This document shows, piece after piece, positions 19,871-29,080 of a stretch of DNA of 64,000 nt; the first letter of the stretch is position 1, and each line of letters begins with the position of its first letter. The position numbers were made by a program, and so were the translations under genes. The notes beneath the pieces were generated by a model. The model was not told the DNA's origin. It ran no database searches and saw only the letters and a program-made list of their open reading frames with translations. Origin of the DNA: Burkholderiales bacterium RIFCSPLOWO2_12_FULL_65_40 (GTDB lineage Bacteria; Pseudomonadota; Gammaproteobacteria; Burkholderiales; Burkholderiaceae_C); contig MESL01000043.1 in the NCBI GenBank assembly GCA_001770955.1, positions 41,834 to 105,833 on the forward strand. The letters run 5' to 3'.

Positions 19871-21100
19871 ATGAGCCCCACATCGCTGGACAAAAGCAAG
19901 ATCAGGTTTCTTCTCCTCGAAGGCCTGCACCCCTCGGCCCTTCAGGTGCTGCAAGCCGCCGGCTACAGCCAGATCGAATCCCTCCCCGGCGCGCTGCCGC
20001 AGGAGGAATTGATCGAACGCATCGCCGACGCCCATTTCATCGGCATCCGCTCCCGCACCCAGCTGAATGCCGAGGTGCTGGCCCACGCGCACAAGCTCGT
20101 GGCCATCGGGTGCTTCTGCATTGGCACCAACCAGGTGGACCTGAATGCCGCACGCGACCGCGGCATTGCCGTGTTCAATGCGCCATATTCCAACACCCGC
20201 TCCGTGGCCGAGCTGGTGCTGGCCGAGGCCATCCTGCTGCTGCGTGGTGTGCCCGAGAAAAACGCCGTGGCCCACCGGGGCGGCTGGCTCAAGACGGCCG
20301 ACAACGCCTTCGAGGTGCGCGGCAAGACGCTGGGCATCGTCGGCTACGGCGCCATCGGCTCGCAGCTGTCCGTGCTGGCCGAGGCGCTGGGCATGCAGGT
20401 GTTGTTCCATGACGTGGTGGCCAAGCTACCGCTGGGCAATGCGCGCCAGGCGGCCAGCCTCAGCGACTTGCTGGCCGTCAGCGACATCGTGACACTGCAC
20501 GTGCCTGAGCTGCCCTCCACGCAGTGGATGATCGGCGCTGCCGAAATCGCCGCCATGAAGCCTGGTGCGGTATTCATCAACGCCTCGCGCGGCACCGTGG
20601 TCGAAATCGAGCCGCTGGCCCAGGCCTTGCGGGACCGCAAGCTGCTGGGCGCAGCCGTGGATGTGTTCCCGGTCGAGCCGCGCAGCAACAAGGACGAGTT
20701 CCTTTCGCCTCTGCGCGGGCTGGACAACGTCATCCTGACGCCGCACATCGGCGGCTCCACGCTGGAGGCGCAGGCCAACATCGGCCTGGAAGTGGCGGAG
20801 AAGCTCGTCAAGTACAGCGACAACGGCACCACCATCTCGTCGGTCAACTTCCCCGAGGTGGCGCTGCCTGCGCAGCGCGGCAAGCACCGCATCCTGCATG
20901 TGCACCGCAATGTGCCGGGGGTCATGTCCGAGATCAACCGCGTGTTCTCCGACAACCAGATCAACGTCTCGGCCCAGTACCTGCAGACCAACGAGGCCAT
21001 CGGCTACGTGGTGATGGACATCGATGCCGAATCGTCCGAGCTGGCGCTGCAAAAGCTCCAGCTGGTGCCCCACACCCTGCGTTGCCGCGTGCTGTTTTAG
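19871..21100 (+). CDS. serA: D-3-phosphoglycerate dehydrogenase
   Basis: This 409-residue enzyme oxidises 3-phosphoglycerate with NAD+, the first step of serine synthesis. Length and layout match the E. coli-type SerA. The Rossmann motif GYGAIGSQ is at 158-165. Catalytic residues lie in NASRGTVVE (Arg), DVFPVEP (Glu) and TPHIGGST (His). A C-terminal ACT domain (from about residue 335, HRNVPGVMSEINRVF) is the serine-sensing site. The ATG at 19871 gives MSPTSLDKSKIRFLLLEG. Confidence 0.97.
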   Translation: MSPTSLDKSKIRFLLLEGLHPSALQVLQAAGYSQIESLPGALPQEELIERIADAHFIGIRSRTQLNAEVLAHAHKLVAIGCFCIGTNQVDLNAARDRGIAVFNAPYSNTRSVAELVLAEAILLLRGVPEKNAVAHRGGWLKTADNAFEVRGKTLGIVGYGAIGSQLSVLAEALGMQVLFHDVVAKLPLGNARQAASLSDLLAVSDIVTLHVPELPSTQWMIGAAEIAAMKPGAVFINASRGTVVEIEPLAQALRDRKLLGAAVDVFPVEPRSNKDEFLSPLRGLDNVILTPHIGGSTLEAQANIGLEVAEKLVKYSDNGTTISSVNFPEVALPAQRGKHRILHVHRNVPGVMSEINRVFSDNQINVSAQYLQTNEAIGYVVMDIDAESSELALQKLQLVPHTLRCRVLF

Positions 21101-21114
21101 TCCGGCTGGTTTGC

Positions 21115-21134
21115 GCCCCTGCGAACGCAGGGGC
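21115..21134. terminator. Hairpin after serA
   Basis: GCCCCTGC (21115-21122) and GCAGGGGC (21127-21134) pair perfectly around GAAC, 15 nt after the serA stop. No T-tract follows, so this may be a processing barrier rather than an intrinsic terminator. Confidence 0.4.
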
Positions 21135-21154
21135 CAGCGGGCGGGCACCGGCGA

Positions 21155-21183
21155 CTGCGGCCCGCGCGCGGATTCCCTAAAAT
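21155..21183 (+). promoter_or_regulatory. Possible promoter of the FAD/Fe-S oxidoreductase
   Basis: TAAAAT (21178-21183) could be a -10 box, with a weak CTGCGG at 21155-21160 at 17-bp spacing. It would give a leader of about 50 nt before the ATG at 21242. Confidence 0.35.
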
Positions 21184-21241
21184 CAAGGGTTCCGAGTCAC
21201 CCAGGCCACTGGGCGTACTGCCCTTACCCCAGGTTCACCGA

Positions 21242-24200
21242 ATGAATGCTCCCACCGCGTTGGCCGCCCTCATGGCGCAGGCCCCCGAGCCCGTGCGATT
21301 GCGCGAGATCCCTTACAACTACACGAGCTTTTCCGACCGGGAGATCGTCATCCGCCTGCTCGGGGAGCAGGCCTGGGGAACCCTGCAGCAACTGCGCCAG
21401 GAGCGCCAGACCGGCCGCTCGGCGCGCATGCTCTACGAGGTGCTGGGCGACATCTGGGTGGTGCAGCGCAACCCCTACCTGCAGGACGACCTGCTGGACA
21501 ACCCGCAGCGCCGCCGCCAGCTCGTGCAGGCGCTGGAGCACCGCCTGGGCGAGGTGCAGAAGCGCCGCACCCCCGACAGCGACGCCGGTCGCGATGCGCT
21601 CGTGGGCGATCTGCTCAAGGCCGCCGGCGCCGCAGTTCAACGCTTCGATGCCTCTTTCCAGCAGGTGGCCGAACTGCGCCGCAAGGCGCGCCGCGTCTTC
21701 GGGCGCCTGACGGCCGGCGACAACATCAAGTTCGACGGTCTCTCGCGCGTGAGCCACGTGACCGACGCGACCGACTGGCGTGTCGAATACCCCTTCGTGG
21801 TGCTCACCCCCGACACCGAGGCCGAGATGGCGCGCCTGGTGCAGGGCTGTTTCGAGCTGGGGCTCACCGTGATTCCGCGCGGGGGTGGCACGGGCTACAC
21901 CGGTGGTGCCATACCGCTGACCGACCGCAGCGCCGTCATCAACACCGAAAAGCTCGAAGCCATGACCGAGGTGGAGATGCAGCGCCTGCCCGGGCTGGAC
22001 CGGGAGGTGGCGACCATCTGGACCGAGGCCGGGGTGGTGACCCAGCGCGTGGCCGATGCCGCCGAGCGCGGCGGCTATGTGTTTGCCGTCGACCCGACCA
22101 GCGCCGAGGCCTCATGCATCGGCGGCAACATCGCCATGAACGCGGGCGGCAAGAAGGCCGTGCTGTGGGGCACGGCGCTGGACAACCTGGCCAGCTGGCG
22201 CATGGTCACTCCGCAGGCGCAGTGGCTGGAAGTCACGCGCATCAATCACAACCTGGGCAAGATCCACGACGCCGAGGTCGCCAGCTTCGAGCTGAAGACC
22301 TTCGAGGCCGACGGCAAGACCCTGGTGCGCACCGAGCGCCTCGACATTCCGGGCAAGACCTTCCGCAAGGAAGGCCTGGGCAAGGACGTGACCGACAAGT
22401 TCCTCTCGGGCCTGCCGGGCATCCAGAAGGAGGGCTGCGACGGGCTGATCACCAGCGCGCGCTGGGTGGTGCACCGCATGCCCGAGCACACGCGCACCGT
22501 GTGCCTGGAGTTCTTCGGCAACGCCAAGGACGCGGTGCCCAGCATTGTCGAGATCAAGGACTTCATGTTCGCCGAGCAGAAGCGCTCGGGCGTGCTGCTG
22601 GCCGGGCTGGAGCACCTGGACGACCGGTATCTCAAAGCCGTGGGCTACACCACCAAGAGCAAGAAACACGGTGGCCTGCCCAAGATGGTGCTTTTTGGCG
22701 ACATCGCGGGCGACGACGCGGACGCCGTGGCGCGTGCCACCAGCGAGGTCGTGCGCATCGCCAACTCGCGCAGCGGCGAGGGCTTCGTCGCCATCAGCCC
22801 CGAGGCGCGCAAGAAGTTCTGGCTCGACCGCAAGCGCACGGCCGCCATCAGCCGCCACACCAACGCCTTCAAGATCAACGAAGACGTGGTGATTCCGCTG
22901 CCGCGCATGGCCGAGTACACCGACGGCATCGAGCGCATCAACATCGAGCTGAGCCTGCGCAACAAGCTCAAGCTGTGCGACGAGCTCGAAGCCTTCTTCA
23001 GCCGCGGCAACCTGCCGCTGGGCAAGCACGACGACGCCAACGAAATCCCCTCGGCCGAGCTGCTCGAAGACCGCGTGGCGCAGGCGCTGGCCCTGGTGCA
23101 GGAGGTGCGCACGTTGTGGGCCGGCTGGCTGCAGGGGGTGCAGGAGCTGTTCCCGCAGTTGCAGGACCATACCCTGCGCGCGAGCTGGAAGACGCAGATC
23201 CGCGCGCCGCTGCAGGCCATCTTCTCCGGTGCGGCCTTCACACCCATCCTCACCGAGGCTTCGGCCATTCACAAGCGCGTGCTCAAGGGTCGCGTCTGGG
23301 TGGCGCTGCACATGCACGCGGGCGACGGCAATGTGCACACCAACATCCCCGTCAACAGCGACGACTACGAGATGCTGCAGACCGCGCATGGCGCGGTGGA
23401 CCGCATCATGGTGCTGGCGCGCAGCCTGGATGGCGTGATCTCGGGCGAGCACGGCATCGGCATCACCAAGCTCGAATTCCTCACCGACGAGGAACTGCGC
23501 CCGTTTGCCGAATACAAGCAGAAGGTGGACCCCGAAGGCCGCTTCAACAAGGGCAAGCTGCTCCGAAATTCGGAGCGCATGGCGCAATCTGGTAAAGCGC
23601 TGGAGGTCGATTTGGTTCATGGCGGAACCTCGATGTTCGCCGACCTGACCAACGCCTACACGCCCAGTTTCGGCCTCATGGGGCACGAGTCGCTGATCAT
23701 GCAGCAGAGCGACATCGGCGCCATCGCCGATTCGGTCAAGGACTGCCTGCGCTGCGGCAAGTGCAAGCCCGTGTGTTCCACGCACGTGCCGCGCGCCAAC
23801 CTGCTGTATTCCCCGCGCAACAAGATCCTGGCGACCTCGCTGCTGGTAGAGGCCTTCCTGTACGAAGAACAGACGCGCCGGGGCGTGAGCATCAAACATT
23901 GGCAGGAATTCGAGGACGTGGCCGACCACTGCACGGTGTGCCACCGCTGCGAGAGCCCCTGCCCGGTGAAGATCGACTTTGGCGATGTCACCATGAACAT
24001 GCGCAACCTGCTGCGCAAGATGGGCAAGAAGAGCTTCCGCCCGGGCAACAAGCTGGCCATGGCCATGCTCAATGCCACCAGCCCCGACACCATCAAGCTG
24101 CTGCGCGCCGCCATGGTGGGCGTGGGCTTCAAGGCCCAGCGCCTGGCGGTGGACCTGCTGCGCAGCGTGGCGCGCAAGCAGACCGCGCGTCCGCCCGCCA

Positions 24201-25159
24201 CCGTGGGCACGGCGCCGGTGAAGGAGCAGGTGATCCACTTCGTCAACAAGAAGCTCCCCGGCGGCCTGCCCAAGCAGACGGCGCGTGCGCTGCTCGACAT
24301 CGAGGACAAGGACTACGTCCCGATCATCCGCAACCCCCAGGCCACCACGTCCGAGACCGAGGCGGTGTTCTACTTTCCCGGCTGCGGCTCCGAGCGCCTG
24401 TTCAGCCAGGTTGGCCTGGCCACGCAGGCCATGCTCTGGCACGCGGGCGTGCAGACCGTGCTGCCGCCGGGCTACCTGTGCTGCGGCTACCCGCAGCGCG
24501 GCTCGGGCCAGTTCGACAAGGCCGAGAAGATGATCACCGACAACCGCGTGCTCTTCCACCGCGTCGCCAACACGCTCAACTACCTCGACATCAAGACCGT
24601 GGTGGTGAGCTGCGGCACCTGCTACGACCAGCTCCAGGGCTACGAGTTCGACAAGATCTTCCCGGGCTGCCGCATCATCGACATCCACGAATACCTGCTC
24701 GAAAAAGGCATCACGCTGCCCGCAGGCCAGGGCGGCTACCTGTACCACGAGCCCTGCCACAACCCCATGAAACAGGGCGACTCGATGAAGACCGTGCGGG
24801 CACTGGTGGGCGACAAGGTGCTCAAGAGCGACCGCTGCTGTGGCGAATCGGGCACGCTGGGTGTCACGCGGCCCGACATCTCCACCCAGGTGCGCTTCCG
24901 CAAGGAAGAGGAAATCCGCAAGGGCGAGGCCCAGCTGCGCGCCAGCGGTGCCGTGGGGGCGCAGGACAACATCAAGATCCTCACCAGCTGCCCAAGCTGC
25001 CTGCAGGGCATCACGCGCTACGGCAACGACCTGCAAAACGGGCTGCTGGAGGCCGACTACATCGTGATCGAGATGGCCAAGCAGATCCTGGGCGAAAACT
25101 GGCTGCCCGAGTACGTGCAGCGCGCCAACCAGGGCGGTATTGAGCGCGTCCTCGTATGA
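21242..25159 (+). CDS. Large FAD-binding and Fe-S oxidoreductase (DUF3683 type)
   Basis: This 1305-residue protein joins units normally encoded separately in glycolate or D-lactate dehydrogenases. Residues 1-165 match an N-terminal domain I recall as DUF3683. An FAD-binding type 4 domain follows ([11 protein letters not shown] near 212-222), then an FAD-oxidase C domain ([21 protein letters not shown]). Two ferredoxin-type 4Fe-4S motifs lie near 835 ([11 protein letters not shown]) and 897 ([11 protein letters not shown]). Two CCG-type cysteine modules follow (PGCG near 1045 with CCGYP; CGTC near 1124 with CCGES near 1199). It is probably a quinone-linked 2-hydroxyacid dehydrogenase at the membrane; substrate unknown. 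Its stop overlaps the HIT gene start. Confidence 0.92.
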   Translation: MNAPTALAALMAQAPEPVRLREIPYNYTSFSDREIVIRLLGEQAWGTLQQLRQERQTGRSARMLYEVLGDIWVVQRNPYLQDDLLDNPQRRRQLVQALEHRLGEVQKRRTPDSDAGRDALVGDLLKAAGAAVQRFDASFQQVAELRRKARRVFGRLTAGDNIKFDGLSRVSHVTDATDWRVEYPFVVLTPDTEAEMARLVQGCFELGLTVIPRGGGTGYTGGAIPLTDRSAVINTEKLEAMTEVEMQRLPGLDREVATIWTEAGVVTQRVADAAERGGYVFAVDPTSAEASCIGGNIAMNAGGKKAVLWGTALDNLASWRMVTPQAQWLEVTRINHNLGKIHDAEVASFELKTFEADGKTLVRTERLDIPGKTFRKEGLGKDVTDKFLSGLPGIQKEGCDGLITSARWVVHRMPEHTRTVCLEFFGNAKDAVPSIVEIKDFMFAEQKRSGVLLAGLEHLDDRYLKAVGYTTKSKKHGGLPKMVLFGDIAGDDADAVARATSEVVRIANSRSGEGFVAISPEARKKFWLDRKRTAAISRHTNAFKINEDVVIPLPRMAEYTDGIERINIELSLRNKLKLCDELEAFFSRGNLPLGKHDDANEIPSAELLEDRVAQALALVQEVRTLWAGWLQGVQELFPQLQDHTLRASWKTQIRAPLQAIFSGAAFTPILTEASAIHKRVLKGRVWVALHMHAGDGNVHTNIPVNSDDYEMLQTAHGAVDRIMVLARSLDGVISGEHGIGITKLEFLTDEELRPFAEYKQKVDPEGRFNKGKLLRNSERMAQSGKALEVDLVHGGTSMFADLTNAYTPSFGLMGHESLIMQQSDIGAIADSVKDCLRCGKCKPVCSTHVPRANLLYSPRNKILATSLLVEAFLYEEQTRRGVSIKHWQEFEDVADHCTVCHRCESPCPVKIDFGDVTMNMRNLLRKMGKKSFRPGNKLAMAMLNATSPDTIKLLRAAMVGVGFKAQRLAVDLLRSVARKQTARPPATVGTAPVKEQVIHFVNKKLPGGLPKQTARALLDIEDKDYVPIIRNPQATTSETEAVFYFPGCGSERLFSQVGLATQAMLWHAGVQTVLPPGYLCCGYPQRGSGQFDKAEKMITDNRVLFHRVANTLNYLDIKTVVVSCGTCYDQLQGYEFDKIFPGCRIIDIHEYLLEKGITLPAGQGGYLYHEPCHNPMKQGDSMKTVRALVGDKVLKSDRCCGESGTLGVTRPDISTQVRFRKEEEIRKGEAQLRASGAVGAQDNIKILTSCPSCLQGITRYGNDLQNGLLEADYIVIEMAKQILGENWLPEYVQRANQGGIERVLV

Positions 25160-25590
25160 CGGCAGCCTGCCCGCTGTGCGACGCCGACGGTGGCCATCTG
25201 GTCTGGCGCGGCGAGCAGTTGCGCGTGATCCGTGCCGACGAGGCGGGCTTTCCGGCGTTCTACCGGGTGGTCTGGAATGCCCATGTGGCAGAGTTCTCCG
25301 ACCTTGACGCCGGCGCGCGCCTGCATTGCATGGATGCCGTCACCGTGGTGGAGCAGGTGCTGCGCGAGCACATCCTGCCCGCCAAGATCAACCTCGCTGC
25401 GCTCGGTAACATGGTGCCGCACCTGCACTGGCATGTGATCGCGCGCTTCGGCTGGGACAGCCACTTCCCGGCACCGGTCTGGGCCGCCTCCCAGCGCGCG
25501 AGCGACAGGGCGCAGGAAGACGCGCTGCGCGCGCGCCTGCCCTTGCTGGACGAGCGCCTGCGCGACGCACTGGCCCGGTGGGCGGCCTGA
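25156..25590 (+). CDS. HIT family nucleotide-binding protein
   Basis: This 144-residue histidine-triad protein has the motif HLHWHV at residues 89-94, preceded by [15 protein letters not shown]. An N-terminal CPLC pair (Cys6, Cys9) may bind metal, as in several HIT hydrolases. The family hydrolyses nucleoside phosphoramidates or dinucleoside polyphosphates. The ATG overlaps the stop of the oxidoreductase gene by 4 nt, so the two are probably co-translated. Confidence 0.93.
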   Translation: MTAACPLCDADGGHLVWRGEQLRVIRADEAGFPAFYRVVWNAHVAEFSDLDAGARLHCMDAVTVVEQVLREHILPAKINLAALGNMVPHLHWHVIARFGWDSHFPAPVWAASQRASDRAQEDALRARLPLLDERLRDALARWAA

Positions 25591-25610
25591 CGCCGCTTTG
25601 AACAGGCTCT

Positions 25611-26015
25611 TTAGGACCGTGATGTGTCCCGCAGGCGCAGAGCGATCAGCGGCGCGAACACGGTCACCAGCAACACCAGCGGCCAGAGGTTGCCATCCTG
25701 GAAGGTATAGGCCTCCAGCAGCACGGGCCAGGGCTTTCCCTGCAGGCGTCCAAAACCAAACTCGAAACAGAGCGTCAGCAGCAGCCAGAGAACCCCGGTG
25801 CGCAGTGCCTGTGGCCTGCTGCGGACCCCGAGCCAGCGCAGGCAGCCCAGCGCCACTGCCAGGATCAGGAGCGCCAGCAGCACGCCGCTGACCAGGTAGG
25901 CCGGGGTGGTGCCCAGGAGTGGCAGCAGTGCGGCTTCGCGGAAGCCGCCGTTGGCGATGGCGCCCAGCAGAATCAGGAACCAGACCGCGAGGGATTTCAG
26001 AAAGCGCATGGTCAT
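25611..26015 (-). CDS. Small integral membrane protein, unknown function
   Basis: This 134-residue protein has four likely membrane segments: LAVWFLILLGAIA, a long SGVLLALLILAVALGCL helix, TGVLWLLLTLCFEFGFG, and LWPLVLLVTVFAPLIAL. Charged loops separate them. The conserved-looking EFGFGRLQGKPWPVLLEAY loop suggests a real family, but I cannot name it. It is convergent with the HIT gene and divergent from the DUF971 gene. Start is ATG 26015; the ATG two codons later is possible. Confidence 0.7.
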   Translation of the reverse strand: MTMRFLKSLAVWFLILLGAIANGGFREAALLPLLGTTPAYLVSGVLLALLILAVALGCLRWLGVRSRPQALRTGVLWLLLTLCFEFGFGRLQGKPWPVLLEAYTFQDGNLWPLVLLVTVFAPLIALRLRDTSRS

Positions 26016-26134
26016 TGCAGGGAGGCGCGCCCGGGGGCGGCCACCCCGAGGGGAGGGACATGCATGCTACAACCGCCGCGCCGCAGTGGGACAATGGCGC
26101 CTGGTTTCGGCAATTTTTTGACAGGTATTTCCCC

Positions 26135-26560
26135 ATGGCAGGTCTGAAAGCGGGTTCGCCCACCCCCCAGTCGATCACGGTGCACGGCCAATCGCGTGTG
26201 CTGGAGGTGGCGTTTTCCGATGGCGCGGCGTTCCGCATTCCGTTCGAGCTGATGCGTGTCTATTCACCGTCGGCCGAGGTGGCGGGCCACGGCCCGGGCC
26301 AGGAGGTGCTGCAGACCGGCAAGCGCAACGTGACGCTGGAAAGCCTGGAGCCCGTGGGCAATTACGCCGTCCAGCCCACGTTTTCTGACGGGCACGACAC
26401 GGGCATCTTCTCCTGGGATTACCTCTACGAACTGGGCCGGCGCCAGGACGAGCTGTGGGCGGACTACCTCGCGCGCCTGGAGGCCGCAGGCGCCGACCGC
26501 GATACGCCCATGCCCGCCAAGGCGGCAGGCCTGTCTGGTTCGGGCTGCGGAAGCCATTGA
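26135..26560 (+). CDS. DUF971 (gamma-BBH-like) protein
   Basis: This 141-residue protein starts at 26135 (MAGLKAGSPTPQSI). It contains a DUF971 domain: RVLEVAFSDGAAFRIPFELMRVYSPSAEV, then VQPTFSDGHDTGIFSWDYLYELG. This fold is the N-terminal domain of gamma-butyrobetaine hydroxylase-type proteins and is seen alone next to ubiE in many betaproteobacteria. The biochemical role is not established. Upstream in-frame codons lack family similarity. A dispersed repeat copy separates it from ubiE. Confidence 0.9.
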   Translation: MAGLKAGSPTPQSITVHGQSRVLEVAFSDGAAFRIPFELMRVYSPSAEVAGHGPGQEVLQTGKRNVTLESLEPVGNYAVQPTFSDGHDTGIFSWDYLYELGRRQDELWADYLARLEAAGADRDTPMPAKAAGLSGSGCGSH

Positions 26561-26579
26561 GGAATGGCTGTGTAGCAAC

Positions 26580-26650
26580 GCTTGGTTGCTACTTATTCAG
26601 TAGCTTCTCACGCTTTATTGATGGGCGTTTCAAGCACTTTTTGTTCAAAT
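26580..26650 (+). repeat. Dispersed palindromic repeat, copy 6
   Basis: GTAGCTTCTCACGCTTTATTGATGGGCGTTTCAAGC and a T-rich tail lie between DUF971 and ubiE. This copy is more diverged: the arms read CACGCTT and GGCGTTT. Confidence 0.65.
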
Positions 26651-26704
26651 ATCGATACCCAACGCGTTCGCAGGGTTGTCGCGATACCAGATAGCATTCA
26701 AACC

Positions 26705-27436
26705 ATGAGTACCACGCATTTCGGATTCCAGTCGGTCGACGAGAAGGACAAGGCGCGCCGCGTGCGCGGCGTGTTCGATTCGGTCGCGTCCAAGTACGAC
26801 GTGATGAACGACCTTATGTCCGGCGGCCTGCACCGCGCCTGGAAGGCCTACACCGTGATGGTGGCCAACCTGCGCGAAGGCAGCCAGGTGCTGGATATTG
26901 CCGGAGGTACGGGCGATCTGTCCCTGGCGTTCGCGCGCAAGGTCGGCGCCACGGGCCGCGTGGTGCATACCGACATCAACGAGGCCATGCTGCGCGTGGG
27001 CCGCAACCGCCTGATCGACGCAGGCCTGGTGCTGCCCACCCTGGTGTGCGACGCCGAGAGCCTGCCCTTCCCCGACAACCATTTCGACGTGGTCAGCGTG
27101 GCCTTCGGCCTGCGCAACATGACGCACAAGGACGTGGCCCTGAAAGAGATGTGCCGCGTGCTCAAGCCCGGCGGTAAGCTCCTGGTGCTCGAGTTCTCCA
27201 AGGTGGCCAAGCCGCTGACCAAGGCCTACGACTGGTATTCGTTCAACATCCTGCCCAAGCTGGGCCAGATGATCGCGGGCGACGCCGAGAGCTACCGCTA
27301 CCTGGCCGAATCCATTCGCATGCACCCCGGCCAGGAAGAGCTCAAGCAGCTCCTGCACCAGGCCGGTTTTGGCCATGTGGACTATCACAACATGACGGGC
27401 GGCATCGTGGCCCTGCATGTCGGAATCAAATGTTGA
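26705..27436 (+). CDS. ubiE: Demethylmenaquinone/2-octaprenyl-6-methoxybenzoquinol methyltransferase
   Basis: This 243-residue SAM-dependent C-methyltransferase acts in ubiquinone synthesis. The SAM motif [13 protein letters not shown] is near residues 62-74. UbiE signatures include [21 protein letters not shown] near the N-terminus and [24 protein letters not shown]. The start at 26705 gives [17 protein letters not shown]. It leads a cluster with Tim44-like, ubiJ and ubiB genes. Confidence 0.97.
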   Translation: MSTTHFGFQSVDEKDKARRVRGVFDSVASKYDVMNDLMSGGLHRAWKAYTVMVANLREGSQVLDIAGGTGDLSLAFARKVGATGRVVHTDINEAMLRVGRNRLIDAGLVLPTLVCDAESLPFPDNHFDVVSVAFGLRNMTHKDVALKEMCRVLKPGGKLLVLEFSKVAKPLTKAYDWYSFNILPKLGQMIAGDAESYRYLAESIRMHPGQEELKQLLHQAGFGHVDYHNMTGGIVALHVGIKC

Positions 27437-27453
27437 AATCCAGGAGACTTGTG

Positions 27454-28458
27454 ATGAAAAAACTCTTGCCTGCCCTGTTTGTGGCGGTTTTGATGGTGCT
27501 GCACCCCGATGCCGAAGCCAAGCGCATGGGCGGAGGCAAGTCGTTCGGCCAGCAGTCGAGCAACGTAACACAGCGCAACGCTACGCCACCCACGTCGCCC
27601 ACGGCACCCACCCAGAACGCCGCCACGGCGCCCGCCAAGCCCGGTGCGCCGGCGGCGGCCCCTGCGGCAGCACCCAAGAAGCCCTGGGGCGCCATGCTGG
27701 GCGGCCTGGCGGCAGGTCTGGGCCTGGCCTGGCTGGCCCATTCGCTCGGCATGGGTGAGGGCTTTGCGCAATTCTTGATGATCGCCCTGCTGGCCGTCGC
27801 GGCCTTTGCGGTGTTCAAGATGGTCATGCGCTCCCGCAAGGGCGCGGCTGCCGCGCAGGGTGGTGCGCCGTTTGCCTTTCAGGGAGCCGGGGCCGGTGCT
27901 GGCACGCCCGCCGAGGCGTCCATGCCCCGCTCCTACAGCCCCGACAAGGTCGGCAACGACGCCTCTGCCCGCCCCTGGGAGCGCAGCAGCATGGCCTTTG
28001 ATGCCGCGCGCCAGCCGGCCGGCGGCGGTACGGTGATCGGCTCGGCTTTGGCCGGCGCGCAGAACTGGGGCGTGCCCGAGGGCTTTGACGTGGCCGGCTT
28101 CACCGAAGCGGCCAAGCGCAATTTCATCACGCTCCAGGCCGCCTGGGACTGTTCCGACGTGGCCACGCTGCGCTCCATGATGACCGATACCATGCTGAGC
28201 GAGATCCGTGCCCAGCTGGCCGAGCGCGAAACGCATGGCGGCGAGCAGCCCAACCAGACCGACGTGGTCATGATCGAAGCCCAGTTGCTGGGTATCGAAG
28301 ACCTGGGCGATGCCTACATGGCCAGCGTCGAGTTCTCCGGCATGATCCGCGAGGAGCCCTCCGCAGGCCCCAGCCCCTTCCGCGAGGTCTGGAACATGTC
28401 CAAGCCCAAGAGCGGCACGAGCGGCTGGCTGGTGGCGGGCGTGCAGGCACTGCAGTGA
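27454..28458 (+). CDS. Tim44-like domain membrane protein
   Basis: This 334-residue protein starts at 27454 (MKKLLPALFVAVLMVLHP) behind AGGAG at good spacing; an ATG at 27430 overlapping the ubiE stop is a weaker alternative. It has a signal or anchor segment, a Thr/Pro/Ala-rich linker, a glycine-rich hydrophobic hairpin (AMLGGLAAGLGLAWL), and a second membrane segment. The C-terminal Tim44-like domain runs from about residue 210 (FDVAGFTEAAKRNFITLQAAWD). Members are inner-membrane proteins of unclear role; position between ubiE and ubiJ is common in this family of bacteria. Confidence 0.88.
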   Translation: MKKLLPALFVAVLMVLHPDAEAKRMGGGKSFGQQSSNVTQRNATPPTSPTAPTQNAATAPAKPGAPAAAPAAAPKKPWGAMLGGLAAGLGLAWLAHSLGMGEGFAQFLMIALLAVAAFAVFKMVMRSRKGAAAAQGGAPFAFQGAGAGAGTPAEASMPRSYSPDKVGNDASARPWERSSMAFDAARQPAGGGTVIGSALAGAQNWGVPEGFDVAGFTEAAKRNFITLQAAWDCSDVATLRSMMTDTMLSEIRAQLAERETHGGEQPNQTDVVMIEAQLLGIEDLGDAYMASVEFSGMIREEPSAGPSPFREVWNMSKPKSGTSGWLVAGVQALQ

Positions 28459-28503
28459 TTTGAGGGACATGCGCGCCCAGCGCGCGCGGTTCAGGGAATA
28501 ATC

Positions 28504-28532
28504 GGGGACTATGGCAACACAGTCCCCTTTTT
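28504..28532 (+). promoter_or_regulatory. Terminator-like hairpin enclosing the ubiJ start codon
   Basis: GGGGACT (28504-28510) and AGTCCCC (28521-28527) form a perfect 7-bp stem. The 10-nt loop begins with the ubiJ ATG (28511-28513), and TTTTTC follows. It has the shape of an intrinsic terminator and would also hide the start region. There is no Shine-Dalgarno. Confidence 0.6.
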
Positions 28533-29080
28533 CTTTTCTTGGCGGTGTTTTCGAGCGCATCGCCGCCGGTCCGCAGCCGCCCCAGTGGCTGGTGCACGAG
28601 GTGCAGCACCGCGTGGTGCTGCTGCTCAACCATGTGCTGATGCAGGAAAGCGTGGCCATGCAGCGGCTGCAGCCCCAGCGCGGCCGGGTGGTGCGCGTGC
28701 AGTGGCGCCAGTTTTTCATGGCCCTGCAGGTCACGCCCGCAGGGCTGTTTGACATGGCCCCCGAGGCGGCCACGCCCGACCTGCGCCTGGAAGTGACCCA
28801 GTCATCACCACTCGACCTGGCCCAGGCCGCACTGCGGGGCGAGCGCCCGGCGGTGCGCATCGATGGCGACGTGCAGTTTGCCGGCGACATTCAATGGCTG
28901 GCCGACAACCTGCGCTGGGATCTGGAAGAAGACCTGGCCCGCTTGATGGGTGACGTGCCTGCGCACACCCTCTCCAGCGTGGCGCGCAGTGCCGTCCAGG
29001 CCCTGCGCAGCTTCGTTCAGGGCCGGGTGTCGCCTGCCGGCGGTGCCTCTGCGTGGTCCGTGGACCGCACCATTCCATGA
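28511..29080 (+). CDS. ubiJ: Ubiquinone biosynthesis accessory factor UbiJ
   Basis: This 189-residue protein is of the UbiJ/SCP2 lipid-binding type ([27 protein letters not shown], then [35 protein letters not shown]). UbiJ organises the Ubi enzyme complex with UbiK and binds ubiquinone intermediates. The frame has a stop just upstream (28499-28501), so 28511 is the only sensible start. The gene overlaps ubiB (ATGA), implying coupled translation. Confidence 0.88.
   Translation: MATQSPFSFLGGVFERIAAGPQPPQWLVHEVQHRVVLLLNHVLMQESVAMQRLQPQRGRVVRVQWRQFFMALQVTPAGLFDMAPEAATPDLRLEVTQSSPLDLAQAALRGERPAVRIDGDVQFAGDIQWLADNLRWDLEEDLARLMGDVPAHTLSSVARSAVQALRSFVQGRVSPAGGASAWSVDRTIP

Noticed and set aside
22112-25036. 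A 974-codon open frame antisense to the FAD/Fe-S oxidoreductase gene
   Set aside because: The sense frame has many clear cofactor motifs; the antisense product is His/Ala/Gly-rich without domains. It follows from high-GC codon bias and lack of stops.
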